A stretch of DNA of 64,000 nucleotides, from NCBI RefSeq assembly GCF_010730195.1, contig NZ_AP022613.1:1488001-1552000 (forward strand). The letters run 5' to 3'. Positions 43,619-51,341 of this stretch are shown in pieces. The notes beneath the pieces are model-generated. The model did no database searches. It was not told the DNA's origin and saw only the letters and a list, made by a program, of their open reading frames with translations. Both the position numbers and the translations under genes were made by a program. The stretch's first letter is position 1. Each line of letters starts with the position of its first letter. This stretch comes from Mycobacterium conspicuum. GTDB lineage: Bacteria > Actinomycetota > Actinomycetes > Mycobacteriales > Mycobacteriaceae.

Positions 43619-44432
43619 ACTCGACGACACGGTCGCCGTTATCACGGGTGCGGCGCGCGGCCAGGGCCGCAGCCACGCGGTGGCGCTCGCCGAACAGGGC
43701 GCCGACATCATCGCCGTGGACATCTGCGCCGACATCGATTCGATTCCGTACCAGCTGGGCACCAAGGCCGACCTCGACGAGACCGTGCGGTTGGTGCAAG
43801 CCGCGGGGCGCAAGGCGGTACCCGTCGTCGCCGACGTGCGGGACCGGGCCGCGCTGGAAGCCGGGGTGCAGGCGGGCATCGACGAGGTCGGCGAGATCGA
43901 CATCGTCATCGCCAACGCCGGGGTGGTGGCGATCGGCGACCCCGATGAACGCTCCGAACCGGTGTTCAACACGATCGTCGACACCAACCTGAAGGGTGTG
44001 TGGCACACCATGATCGCGACGGTGCCGTCGATCATCCGCAAGGGCCGCGGCGGCTCGGTCGTGCTGATCAGTTCGTCGCAGGGGCTGACCGGCAAGGGCG
44101 GCGACGGCAGCGCCGCGATGTTCGCCTACGCCGCGTCCAAGCACGGCGTGGTGGGCCTGATGCGTTCGGCGGCGAATGCCTATGCGCCGCACAGGATTCG
44201 GGTCAATTCGGTGAATCCGAGCGGTGTCGCGACGCCGATGATCCTCAACGACTTCGTGGTCAACAGCATGCTGGAGCGTCCCAATCCGGCGATCTCGGGG
44301 ATGCTGCTCCCGGGCGTGCCGTTGGTGGAGGCGCGAGACGTCACCGAGGCGGTGCTGTGGTTGGTCAGCCCGCGTTCGCGGTATGTGACCGGCGTGGCGA
44401 TACCGGTGGACGCCGGGCACACCATCATGTGA
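43611..44432 (+). CDS. Mycofactocin-coupled SDR oxidoreductase
   Basis: This 273-residue protein has an insertion-bearing cofactor motif, VAVITGAARGQGRSHAVALAEQGADIIAVDIC. A stretch of 20-30 residues before the usual Asp-Val follows, characteristic of SDRs that bind NAD non-exchangeably and pass electrons to mycofactocin. The catalytic residues lie in LISSSQGLTG and YAASKHGV. Mycofactocin biosynthesis genes are not in the window. Its TGA is immediately followed by the convergent regulator stop (TGATCA, 44430-44435). Confidence 0.92.
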   Translation: MGELDDTVAVITGAARGQGRSHAVALAEQGADIIAVDICADIDSIPYQLGTKADLDETVRLVQAAGRKAVPVVADVRDRAALEAGVQAGIDEVGEIDIVIANAGVVAIGDPDERSEPVFNTIVDTNLKGVWHTMIATVPSIIRKGRGGSVVLISSSQGLTGKGGDGSAAMFAYAASKHGVVGLMRSAANAYAPHRIRVNSVNPSGVATPMILNDFVVNSMLERPNPAISGMLLPGVPLVEARDVTEAVLWLVSPRSRYVTGVAIPVDAGHTIM

Positions 44433-45098
44433 TCAGCGCGGCGCGACGATGCCGTTGTCGTAGGCGTAGACGATCGCCGCGGCGCGGTCGCGCAGGTTGA
44501 GCTTTCCGAAGATGCGGCCGATGTGGCTTTTGACCGTGACGCCGGAGATGAACAGTTCGTCGGCGATCTCGTTGTTGGACAAGCCTTTTCCGATCAGGGT
44601 CAGCACGTCGAGCTCGCGGCTGGTCAGTTCGGCGATGTCGCTTCTATCCCGGGCCGCGGCCGCCTTGCGGTACGTGGTGAGCACGCGTGCGGTGACGGCG
44701 GGATCCAGGTAGCTGTCGCCCCGGGCGACGGCCCGCACCGCGCGGATCAGCTCTTCGGCCGACGAGTCCTTGAGCACGAAACCCGCCGCCCCGGCACGCA
44801 ATGCGCCGGAGAGCAGCTCGTCCTCGTTGAAGGTGGTCAGCGCCAGCACCGGCGGGGCGCCGGCGAGCCCGGCCAGTCGCCGCGTCGCTTCGATGCCGTC
44901 GACTCGACGCATCCGCAGGTCCATCACGACGATGTCGGGTTGGTGGCGGGCAACGGCGTCGGGCACCTCGTCGCCGTCGGCGCATTCGGCGATGACGTTG
45001 AAACCGTCCTTGCGGCGCAGGATTCGGCGCAGCCCGGAGCGCACCAGGTCCTGATCGTCGACGAGCAGCACGGCGACGTCGGGTGATTCGTCCGTCAT
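44433..45098 (-). CDS. NarL/FixJ-type response regulator
   Basis: The protein has 221 residues from ATG 45098, which overlaps the kinase stop (ATGA). The receiver domain has acidic residues D14/D15, phosphoacceptor D60 in PDIVVMDLRM and a Lys in GFVLKDSS. The LuxR-type HTH is SRELDVLTLIGKGLSNNEIADELFISGVTVKSHIGRIF. It is the DNA-binding output of the kinase encoded upstream. Targets are unknown; the divergent MmpL unit is the nearest candidate. Confidence 0.95.
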   Translation of the reverse strand: MTDESPDVAVLLVDDQDLVRSGLRRILRRKDGFNVIAECADGDEVPDAVARHQPDIVVMDLRMRRVDGIEATRRLAGLAGAPPVLALTTFNEDELLSGALRAGAAGFVLKDSSAEELIRAVRAVARGDSYLDPAVTARVLTTYRKAAAARDRSDIAELTSRELDVLTLIGKGLSNNEIADELFISGVTVKSHIGRIFGKLNLRDRAAAIVYAYDNGIVAPR

Positions 45099-46321
45099 GT
45101 TGTGGAGCACCATGGCGGACGCCAACCGCCGTTCCCGTCGTGCAGGGGTATCTCGGCGCGCACCGACCACCCCTCGGTGGTGGGGCCGGCTTCGATCACG
45201 CCGCCGAGCAGCTCGACTCGCTGGCGCATGCCACGCAGGCCGCGCCCTTCCGGCGATGCGGTGACCGCCACGGTGGCGGGCAGCCGGTTGGTGACGGCGA
45301 GCCGGGCCGAGTCCGTCGAGATCGTCAGTCCCACAGCAGATTTCGAGTCAGGGGCGTGTTTGGCGATGTTGGCCAGCGACTCTTGAACGATGCGGTACAG
45401 GGCAAGTCCAACGGCCCCCGACACGTGCCGGGTCGACCCGTCGATGTGCAGCGCGACGGCCAGGCCGGCCCGCTCGAAATCCCCGACGAGAACCTCGATG
45501 TCGTCGACGCCGGGTTCGGGTGTGGTCTTCCCTTTCCGCGGCGAGTCGTCGAGTAGTCCCACGGTGCGACGGATGTCGGCCATCGCTTGGCGGCCCAGCT
45601 GCTCGGCCTGCTCGAGCGCCTCGACGGCGTCGTCGATGTCGCCCGAGTCCCGATCCTGTTGCAGCGCCCGCCGGGCGCCGGTCACGTGCAGCAGCGTGAT
45701 CGACAGCGAATGGGCGATGACGTCGTGCACCTCGCGGGCGATGCGGCGTCGTTCGTCGGCCGCGGCGTGCTCGGCCAGGGTCTCCTGCACCCGGATCTGC
45801 TCGGCCAGCAGCAGTCGTTGGGTGCGCATCAGGTAGCCGATCAGCCACGCCCCGGCCACGAAACCCAGGTACAGCACCACCGCGTCAAGGCGGTGCAGCG
45901 CGGAAGCGCTGAGTAGCAGCGCGGCCGCCGATAGAGCGGCCAGGAAGCCGCCGAGCGCGGAGCTCAATGCGCCGACCGCTCCAACCATCAACACCAGCAA
46001 GGACGGCGCGAAGTCCGCATGTACCGGCGTCGACGTGGCGAACAGCATGACCGCTGTGGCCGCCGACCACGCCGCCCACAACAGCGCGGGACGGACCTTG
46101 ATGTTGAGGACGGCGAACGCCAGCATGGGCGAGAGGGCGAGCACGAACGCGGCCAACACGACGGGCAGGTCGGACGACGGCCGCTGCAGGGTCGCGATCG
46201 CCCCGCCGACGAGCACGATGGCATCGGTGATCATCAGAAACGACCACGTGATGCCCACTGGGATCAGCTCGCTGCGCTGGCGGACCCGTTCCCGCAGATA
46301 TGCCGTTGCGGCATGCCACAT
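45095..46321 (-). CDS. DesK/NarL-type sensor histidine kinase
   Basis: The protein has 408 residues from ATG 46321. About six hydrophobic segments fill residues 20-165, so sensing is probably in or near the membrane. The HisKA_3 box RRRIAREVHDVIAHSLS carries His199. The ATPase part has YRIVQESLANIAKHA and GRGLRGMRQRVELLGG. A leaderless -10 box (TACGAT, minus strand, 46328-46333) supports the start. The signal is unknown. It pairs with the adjacent response regulator. Confidence 0.93.
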   Translation of the reverse strand: MWHAATAYLRERVRQRSELIPVGITWSFLMITDAIVLVGGAIATLQRPSSDLPVVLAAFVLALSPMLAFAVLNIKVRPALLWAAWSAATAVMLFATSTPVHADFAPSLLVLMVGAVGALSSALGGFLAALSAAALLLSASALHRLDAVVLYLGFVAGAWLIGYLMRTQRLLLAEQIRVQETLAEHAAADERRRIAREVHDVIAHSLSITLLHVTGARRALQQDRDSGDIDDAVEALEQAEQLGRQAMADIRRTVGLLDDSPRKGKTTPEPGVDDIEVLVGDFERAGLAVALHIDGSTRHVSGAVGLALYRIVQESLANIAKHAPDSKSAVGLTISTDSARLAVTNRLPATVAVTASPEGRGLRGMRQRVELLGGVIEAGPTTEGWSVRAEIPLHDGNGGWRPPWCSTT

Positions 46322-46327
46322 CACCTC

Positions 46328-46333
46328 ATCGTA
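46328..46333 (-). promoter_or_regulatory. Leaderless -10 box of the kinase-regulator operon
   Basis: The minus strand reads TACGAT, ending 6 nt before the kinase ATG at 46321. Confidence 0.45.
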
Positions 46334-46452
46334 AAAGAGTGGCGTGCGCGGCCACATCCTGCTCGGGTCGCAATGAGCCGGCACCGCTCTCCGCCCGTGG
46401 TAGGAGACGAATTGCGAACCTCGGCACGACGCGCACCGTGAGTCGGTGTTCG

Positions 46453-46458
46453 TAGCGT
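46453..46458 (+). promoter_or_regulatory. Leaderless -10 box of the hypothetical-mmpL unit
   Basis: TAGCGT ends 7 nt before ATG 46466 and supports that start codon. Confidence 0.45.
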
Positions 46459-46465
46459 TTTGGTC

Positions 46466-46843
46466 ATGACATGGACACTGCTGCACGACCGAATGGCCTT
46501 CATGGCCGAGGTGATTCGAGCCGCTGAAACCGACCCCGAGGCGGCACTTGACTTGGCCGACAGGGCATCCGAGGTGGCTCGGCTCTTCGGCGATGAGGAG
46601 GGACTGCTGCTCTCGCTGCGGCAGCGCTGGATGACGATGTTGGTCGCCAAGCTGGATCAGGCCGCGCACGACGAGATTCCGGCCGATCGGGCCAGGGCGG
46701 ACCTGGTGGCCGCGCAGCCCGGGCTGCACGCGCTGGTGCAGGCCGCGGCCCGGCGATCGCTGCGGGTGCGGTCCCTGTCGCGCGGTGAGCACCGGGCGAT
46801 GGAATTCTTCGGATCAACCGGCAGCCGGCTGACCGTTGCGTGA
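46466..46843 (+). CDS. Small helical protein of unknown function
   Basis: I do not recognise this 125-residue protein. It is predicted to be mostly helical, acidic in the first half (AETDPEAALDLADRASEVARLFGDEEG) and Arg-rich in the second (ARRSLRVRSLSRGEHRAMEFFG). It has no membrane segment or signal peptide. It overlaps the downstream mmpL by 8 nt, which suggests a coupled role. It occupies the place of an MmpS gene but does not resemble one. A leaderless promoter lies directly upstream. Confidence 0.7.
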   Translation: MTWTLLHDRMAFMAEVIRAAETDPEAALDLADRASEVARLFGDEEGLLLSLRQRWMTMLVAKLDQAAHDEIPADRARADLVAAQPGLHALVQAAARRSLRVRSLSRGEHRAMEFFGSTGSRLTVA

Positions 46844-49619
46844 ACGCGCCGCCCTGCTGATCGTCGGCCTGTGGGTGCTGGCGGCGGCCGTCGGCAATCT
46901 GGCAGTGCCGCAACTGGAGCGGGTCGTCGACTCGCATTCTCGGTCCTTCATGCCCGCGGCCGCGCCGAGCTCTATCGCGGCGACGGCCGCCGCCCGCCTC
47001 TTCGATCAGACGCCCAGCAATAACTTCATTTACGTTGTGCTGGAACGAAATCAGCCGCTCACTTCGCGTGACCGACAGTTTTACGACACCTTGACGGCGG
47101 CGCTGGGCTCCGAGCCGAGTCGGGTGTATGCGGTGACGGATCTGTGGTCGCAGCCCGCGACGGCGGCCGGCGCCCAGAGCGACGACGGCAAGGCCGTCAG
47201 CGTGATGGTCCGGCTCGCCGGGATGCTGGGCACCTCGGCGGCGCGGGATTCGGTTGAGTTCGTGCGCAACACAGTGCAGCGGCTGTCGCCTCCGGCGGGC
47301 CTGCAGGTTCGCGTGACCGGTCCCGGCGCCACCATCGTCGACGAATTCGCCGCGATCGATCGGCAGATGCTTTCGATCACCGCCGCCACCGTGGGTCTCA
47401 TCCTGCTGTTGCTGTTGGTGGTGTACCGGTCGCCGATCGCGGCGGCGATCCCTTTGGCGTCGGTGGGTTTGGCGCTGGCCGTGGCCCGGTCAGTTGTTGC
47501 GGCGCTGGGGATGTCGGGCCTCGTCGAGGTGTCGTTGTTCTCGGTGGCGTTGATGGCGGCCCTGACGCTGGGGGCGGGCACCGACTACACCATCTTTTTC
47601 ATCGGCCGCTACCACGAGGGCCGGCGTCGCGGTGTCACGCCCGCGCGAGCGCTCACCGACGCATACCGCGCGGTCGCGCCGGTGGTGATCGGTTCGGCGC
47701 TGACCATCGCCTCCGCGCTGGCGGCTCTGGGCTTCGCCGAGGTAGGGATGTTCCGCAGCACCGGAATACCGTGCGCCGTAGCGATTCTCGTCGTGATGGC
47801 GGCGGCGCTGACGCTGACGCCGGCGCTGATGAGCGTGGCCGTTCGCCGGGGCTTCCTCGAGCCGCGACCGTCGTCGACCGCGCCGCGCTGGCGCCGCATC
47901 GGAGCGGTGGTGGCGCGTTGGCCCGGCCCGATCCTGATCACCGCGGGCGCGCTGATCGCGCTGGCCGCGCTGCCGCTAGCGGGCATGCGGGTGGGGTGGA
48001 ACGAACCCGCCGCCACGCCGTCGACCGCCGACTCCAGTCGCGGCTATGCGGATGCCGGCCGGCACTTCGCGGCCAATGCGCTGCTGCCCGACGTCGTCAC
48101 CGTCGAGGCCGACCGTGACCTGCGCACACCGGCCGGGCTGATCGCCATCGAGCGGATCACTCGCCAGATCATGGCCATACCCGGCGTTCGGACGGTGCAG
48201 TCCGCCAGCCGTCCCGACGGCAGGGTGCCCGACCAGGCGACGTTGAGCTATCAGGCCGGCGTGCTCGGCCGTCAATTCGGGGAAGCGATCGATGCGCTAA
48301 CGCAGCGGCTCGGCCGCATTTCCGAGCTGGACGACGCGTTGGCGCGCACGCAATCGGCGGTGGACAGCCTCGGCGGCGGATTGCGCGGCGGCGCGGCCGG
48401 GCTTCGTGACATGTCGTCGGCCGCACAAGATATGCGCTCCGGATTGGACGGCGTACAGCGCACCGTCACGACCGTGTCCGGTTACCTTGACCCGCTGCGG
48501 GATTTCGTGGTCCGAACCCCGGACTGTGCGGCAAACCCGTTGTGCTCCACCGTCAATCGCGTTCTGCAGCCTGTGGACAGTTTGGCGCAGACCGCGACGT
48601 CCCTCGGCGATGGTGCGGCGAAGCTCACCGGCGGGTCGACCACGGCCGCGCGAGCGATGGCCGGACTGCCGCAGGCCGTGACACAGATGAACGACGCACT
48701 GGCGCAAGCGCGTTCGGCGACCCACGATCTGCTGGGGCTGAGTCAGACGATCGGGCCACGGATGCGCCAGCTGACCGACTACCTGGCAGAGATCGACACG
48801 CAGTTTCGGGGCAGCGCCGCGTCCGGTTTCTACCTGCCCGAGCGGGCGTTGAGCGATCCGCGCTACACCGCCGTGCTGCGCCACCTGGTCTCGGCGGATG
48901 GGCGCGCCACCTATCTGCTGGTGTACGGCGACGGCGAGGAGTGGGGCGGTGACGGCGCCCGCCGTACCGAGCAGGTGCGCACCGCGATCAGGGAAGCCAC
49001 CAAGGAGGGCACCCTGCACCCGACGAGTGTCGGCCTGGCCGGTGTCGGACCGGCGACCGCGGACCTGCAGCGGTTCGTCGCCCGCGACACCGCCTTGTTG
49101 GTGGGCGCGGCGCTGGCCCTGATCTTCGTGATCGTCACCGCGATGCTGCGCAGTCCGGTCGCCGGTCTGGTGGTGGTGGGCACCGTCGTCGCTTCGTACG
49201 CGTCGGCGCTCGGCATGAGTGTGCTGGTGTGGCAGGACCTGCTTGGGCACGATTTGCACTGGGCCGTCGCGCCCATCGCGTTCATCGCGCTGATCGCGGT
49301 CGGCGCCGACTACAACCTGCTGCTGGCGTTGCGGATCAAGCAGGAGGCGGCGGGCGCCGGCATCAAAACCGGAATCATCCGGGCGTTCGGCGGCACCGGC
49401 GGCGTCGTCACCACCGCCGGCATCGTCTTCGGGATCACCATGCTGGCCCTGCTGGGCAGCAGCGTGCTGAGCATCGCGCAGATCGGCAGCACCATCGCGG
49501 TCGGATTGTTGCTGGACACCCTCGTCGTGCGGGCGCTGATCACACCGTCCGTCGTGGCGTTACTGGGCCGGTGGTTCTGGTGGCCGGCCCGAATGGTCCG
49601 CGCTGCTAGCCGCGGGTGA
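46836..49619 (+). CDS. mmpL: MmpL family RND transporter without MmpS
   Basis: This 927-residue protein begins at TTG 46836; a TGA three bases upstream in the same frame rules out a longer form. It starts almost directly at the first membrane helix (LLIVGLWVLAAAVGN), so the usual cytoplasmic N-terminus is missing. Motifs are LGAGTDYTIFFIGRYHEGRR and VGADYNLLLALRIKQE. A coiled-coil insert (about residues 480-640) with cysteines in CAANPLC resembles MmpL4/5. Export of a lipid or siderophore-like compound is likely. The 3' end overlaps rpmB by 14 bp. Confidence 0.92.
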   Translation: MRERAALLIVGLWVLAAAVGNLAVPQLERVVDSHSRSFMPAAAPSSIAATAAARLFDQTPSNNFIYVVLERNQPLTSRDRQFYDTLTAALGSEPSRVYAVTDLWSQPATAAGAQSDDGKAVSVMVRLAGMLGTSAARDSVEFVRNTVQRLSPPAGLQVRVTGPGATIVDEFAAIDRQMLSITAATVGLILLLLLVVYRSPIAAAIPLASVGLALAVARSVVAALGMSGLVEVSLFSVALMAALTLGAGTDYTIFFIGRYHEGRRRGVTPARALTDAYRAVAPVVIGSALTIASALAALGFAEVGMFRSTGIPCAVAILVVMAAALTLTPALMSVAVRRGFLEPRPSSTAPRWRRIGAVVARWPGPILITAGALIALAALPLAGMRVGWNEPAATPSTADSSRGYADAGRHFAANALLPDVVTVEADRDLRTPAGLIAIERITRQIMAIPGVRTVQSASRPDGRVPDQATLSYQAGVLGRQFGEAIDALTQRLGRISELDDALARTQSAVDSLGGGLRGGAAGLRDMSSAAQDMRSGLDGVQRTVTTVSGYLDPLRDFVVRTPDCAANPLCSTVNRVLQPVDSLAQTATSLGDGAAKLTGGSTTAARAMAGLPQAVTQMNDALAQARSATHDLLGLSQTIGPRMRQLTDYLAEIDTQFRGSAASGFYLPERALSDPRYTAVLRHLVSADGRATYLLVYGDGEEWGGDGARRTEQVRTAIREATKEGTLHPTSVGLAGVGPATADLQRFVARDTALLVGAALALIFVIVTAMLRSPVAGLVVVGTVVASYASALGMSVLVWQDLLGHDLHWAVAPIAFIALIAVGADYNLLLALRIKQEAAGAGIKTGIIRAFGGTGGVVTTAGIVFGITMLALLGSSVLSIAQIGSTIAVGLLLDTLVVRALITPSVVALLGRWFWWPARMVRAASRG

Positions 49620-49800
49620 CCTTGCCGGCCTTGATGCAGGACGCGCAGACGTTCAGCCGCTTTTTGTTGCCGCCGGGGCGGGTCACGACGTGCACGGTCT
49701 GGACGTTCGGGTTCCACCGGCGGCTGGTGCGGCGGTGGGAGTGCGACACCGACTTACCGAAGCCGGGGCCTTTCCCGCAGATATCGCACACAGCGGCCAT
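49606..49800 (-). CDS. rpmB: Ribosomal protein bL28, zinc-binding form
   Basis: This 64-residue protein has four cysteines, C5, C8, C52 and C55 (CDIC ... CASC), making it the zinc-ribbon (C+) version of L28. The core SVSHSHRRTSRRWNPNVQ is typical. It belongs to the large ribosomal subunit. GAGGAG lies upstream of the ATG. Mycobacteria often carry a second, cysteine-free L28 used under zinc limitation; that copy is not in this window. Here the gene stands alone, overlapping the convergent mmpL end by 14 bp. Confidence 0.97.
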   Translation of the reverse strand: MAAVCDICGKGPGFGKSVSHSHRRTSRRWNPNVQTVHVVTRPGGNKKRLNVCASCIKAGKVTRG

Positions 49801-50070
49801 GATTCAAACTCCTCAATGGTTCGGGAAGCCGGCAACTCGCAGCTCGGCAGCCCAGAATACCGACTGCCCTGGGCAACCACCAAAACGGCGACTGAAGGGG
49901 TGGTTTGCGGTCGGTGGGAGCGTATCGTCGGGTGGCCAACCGGCCTAGACGGTTTTGTTGGCATTCGATGGAAACGCGATAGGCGCTGGACGTGGCCGGC
50001 TTTGGTACCTGAGCTAAGGCGTCGCTCTAGTCCAGGAGTCGTCGGTCAAGTCCCGGCGTCCCGTTGATCT
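49801..50070. other. Intergenic region between rpmB and the toxin-antitoxin module
   Basis: These 270 bp should contain the rpmB promoter. No gene is convincing. A weak tRNA-like fold can be drawn around 49990-50063 (GGACG ... CGTCC ends, GGTCAAGTCC near the 3' end), but the T loop is a base short and U33 is absent, so I do not call a tRNA. Confidence 0.5.
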
Positions 50071-50090
50071 TGTATTACATTTGTAATACA
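50071..50090. promoter_or_regulatory. Toxin-antitoxin operator palindrome
   Basis: TGTATTACATTTGTAATACA is a perfect 9-bp inverted repeat with a 2-nt spacer. It is strikingly AT-rich against the GC-rich surroundings. It lies directly upstream of the toxin frame and could overlap the promoter, the normal autoregulatory site of RHH-type antitoxins. Confidence 0.65.
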
Positions 50091-50103
50091 CTCGCGCCGG
50101 TGG

Positions 50104-50401
50104 GTGCGATTGGACCGAGGAAGCGGCCTATCACATCTGGGCCGAGCACAAACTCACCACCGACGCGGCGGACGAAGCGCTCGAAGACCCGGAGGCCGTC
50201 ATCTTCAGCCCGGACTACAACAGCCGATCAGGCCTCAGCGATCGCACCATTGGCTACTCGTCGCAGGCAGGAGACCCGGTGACCGTTATCACCTACAAAC
50301 AGGCGGGTTTGGTCTACGGCGCCAGCGCATGGAAATCCAACAGCCGCGATCGCCGCTACTACAGACAAGGAGGGCCAGATGAGCAAGAAGGAACTGAATA
50401 A
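50104..50401 (+). pseudogene. BrnT-like toxin, start disrupted by frameshift
   Basis: From 50105 the frame encodes a ~95-residue protein, CDWTEEAAYHIWAEHK ... DEALEDPEAVIF ... TVITYKQAGLVYGASAWK ... SRDRRYY, resembling BrnT/DUF4258-type RNase toxins. The frame has a stop at 50084-50086 and no ATG, GTG or TTG before GTG 50279. A GTG at 50104 in the neighbouring frame would give MR-WTEEAAYHIW if one T at 50110-50111 were removed. So the gene is probably frameshifted, or uses an unusual start. It overlaps the antitoxin ATG by 23 nt. Confidence 0.6.
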
Positions 50402-50888
50402 CATCCTGGCCGAAATCCGTCAGGAAGCGGAAGCTGGTGAAGCGGATCAAACTGGGCGGCCCATCCCCAAGCACGTCAAAGTGACGAAGGGCAACCCGCG
50501 CAGCAAGGTGCTGCAGGTGCGCCTCAACCCAGACGAAATGGCGGCACTAGAAGCCATCGCTGAGCAGCGTGAACTGCCGGTGTCGACCGTCGCCCGAGAG
50601 CATCTCCGTCAGCTAATCGCTATCAACGACCCAGTCCGCAAGCGACTCCAGATGCTAACCGCCCTCGACGAAGCCGCTGGCGAAATGAGCGGCGACGAAA
50701 CGTTGTCCAACGTTGAGCGCATCGCGGTCAAGGAGCCAAAGCCGAATCTGCTCCGGAAGGTGCTCGCAATGGTTGACGCGGCCGCGATCCTCAACGAGTA
50801 TGCCGTCGCTGTGCGGAAAGAAATGATGCACGGTGCAGCAACCGACGAAACGCGGCATCCGCCAACTTTTGGAGAAGACTTGCCCTAA
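50379..50888 (+). CDS. Ribbon-helix-helix-like antitoxin
   Basis: This 169-residue protein has SKVLQVRLNPDEMAALEAIA followed by EQRELPVSTVAREHLRQLI (about residues 44-85), the strand-helix-helix of CopG/BrnA-type DNA-binding antitoxins. The ~80-residue C-terminal extension is unusually long and of unknown role; it may bind the toxin. AAGGAGGG lies 6 nt before the ATG. It overlaps the end of the toxin frame and is downstream of the palindrome, so autoregulation is likely. Its codon use is less GC-rich than its neighbours, suggesting transfer. Confidence 0.78.
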   Translation: MSKKELNNILAEIRQEAEAGEADQTGRPIPKHVKVTKGNPRSKVLQVRLNPDEMAALEAIAEQRELPVSTVAREHLRQLIAINDPVRKRLQMLTALDEAAGEMSGDETLSNVERIAVKEPKPNLLRKVLAMVDAAAILNEYAVAVRKEMMHGAATDETRHPPTFGEDLP

Positions 50889-51341
50889 TCCACGTTCACA
50901 TTTGTAGATCGGGCCCGTGATCGCTTGGGGCGGTCTCATTCGTGACGTCGAGACAAACTCGGTCTCGTCCTTGCCTCCGGAATGGCGCGCGACGACAGTA
51001 CCGAAGCGAGCGCCGGCGCGCCCTGCAGAACTGTCGGTATGCGATGAGCTGGTTCGCCGTGTTGTCTAGGACGAGCCGGTGATCCTCCGGCACCATGCTG
51101 CCCTTTCGCCGAGCGTTGCACCCAAACGAGTTACCGGCAACGCGCGTCCGCCGACATAAAATTGCACCGATTACGGTTGGCGGCCAGTTCACGAACGGCA
51201 GTGTCGCCCCCGCTGGCTAGGCTCAATGGGCCGGTCCGGCCTCGCTGGCCGTGTTGTTCTTCAGGGGCACTCACTGCACCCGCGTCGCCAAGCTACGCTG
51301 GCGCCCGCCGGGGGCCTGGCGCGCGGAGGAGGTGGGCAGGA
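50889..51341. other. Intergenic region before the fakA-like gene
   Basis: This is about 450 bp without a convincing gene. A 98-codon minus-strand ORF (50896-51192) has no recognisable motif and a skewed, Arg/Cys-rich composition. TAGGCT near 51220 could be a -10 box for the downstream gene. The stretch may be debris left by insertion of the toxin-antitoxin module. Confidence 0.5.

Noticed and set aside
49990..50063. tRNA-like sequence before the toxin-antitoxin module
   Set aside because: The ends pair (GGACG/CGTCC) and GGTCAAGTCC resembles a T arm, but the loop is short by one base, the D stem does not form and U33 is missing. It could be a decayed tRNA or chance.
50896..51192. 98-codon minus-strand ORF in the gap before the fakA-like gene
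   Set aside because: No recognisable motif, odd Arg/Cys-rich composition and no clear ribosome site. It could be a gene remnant but cannot be supported.
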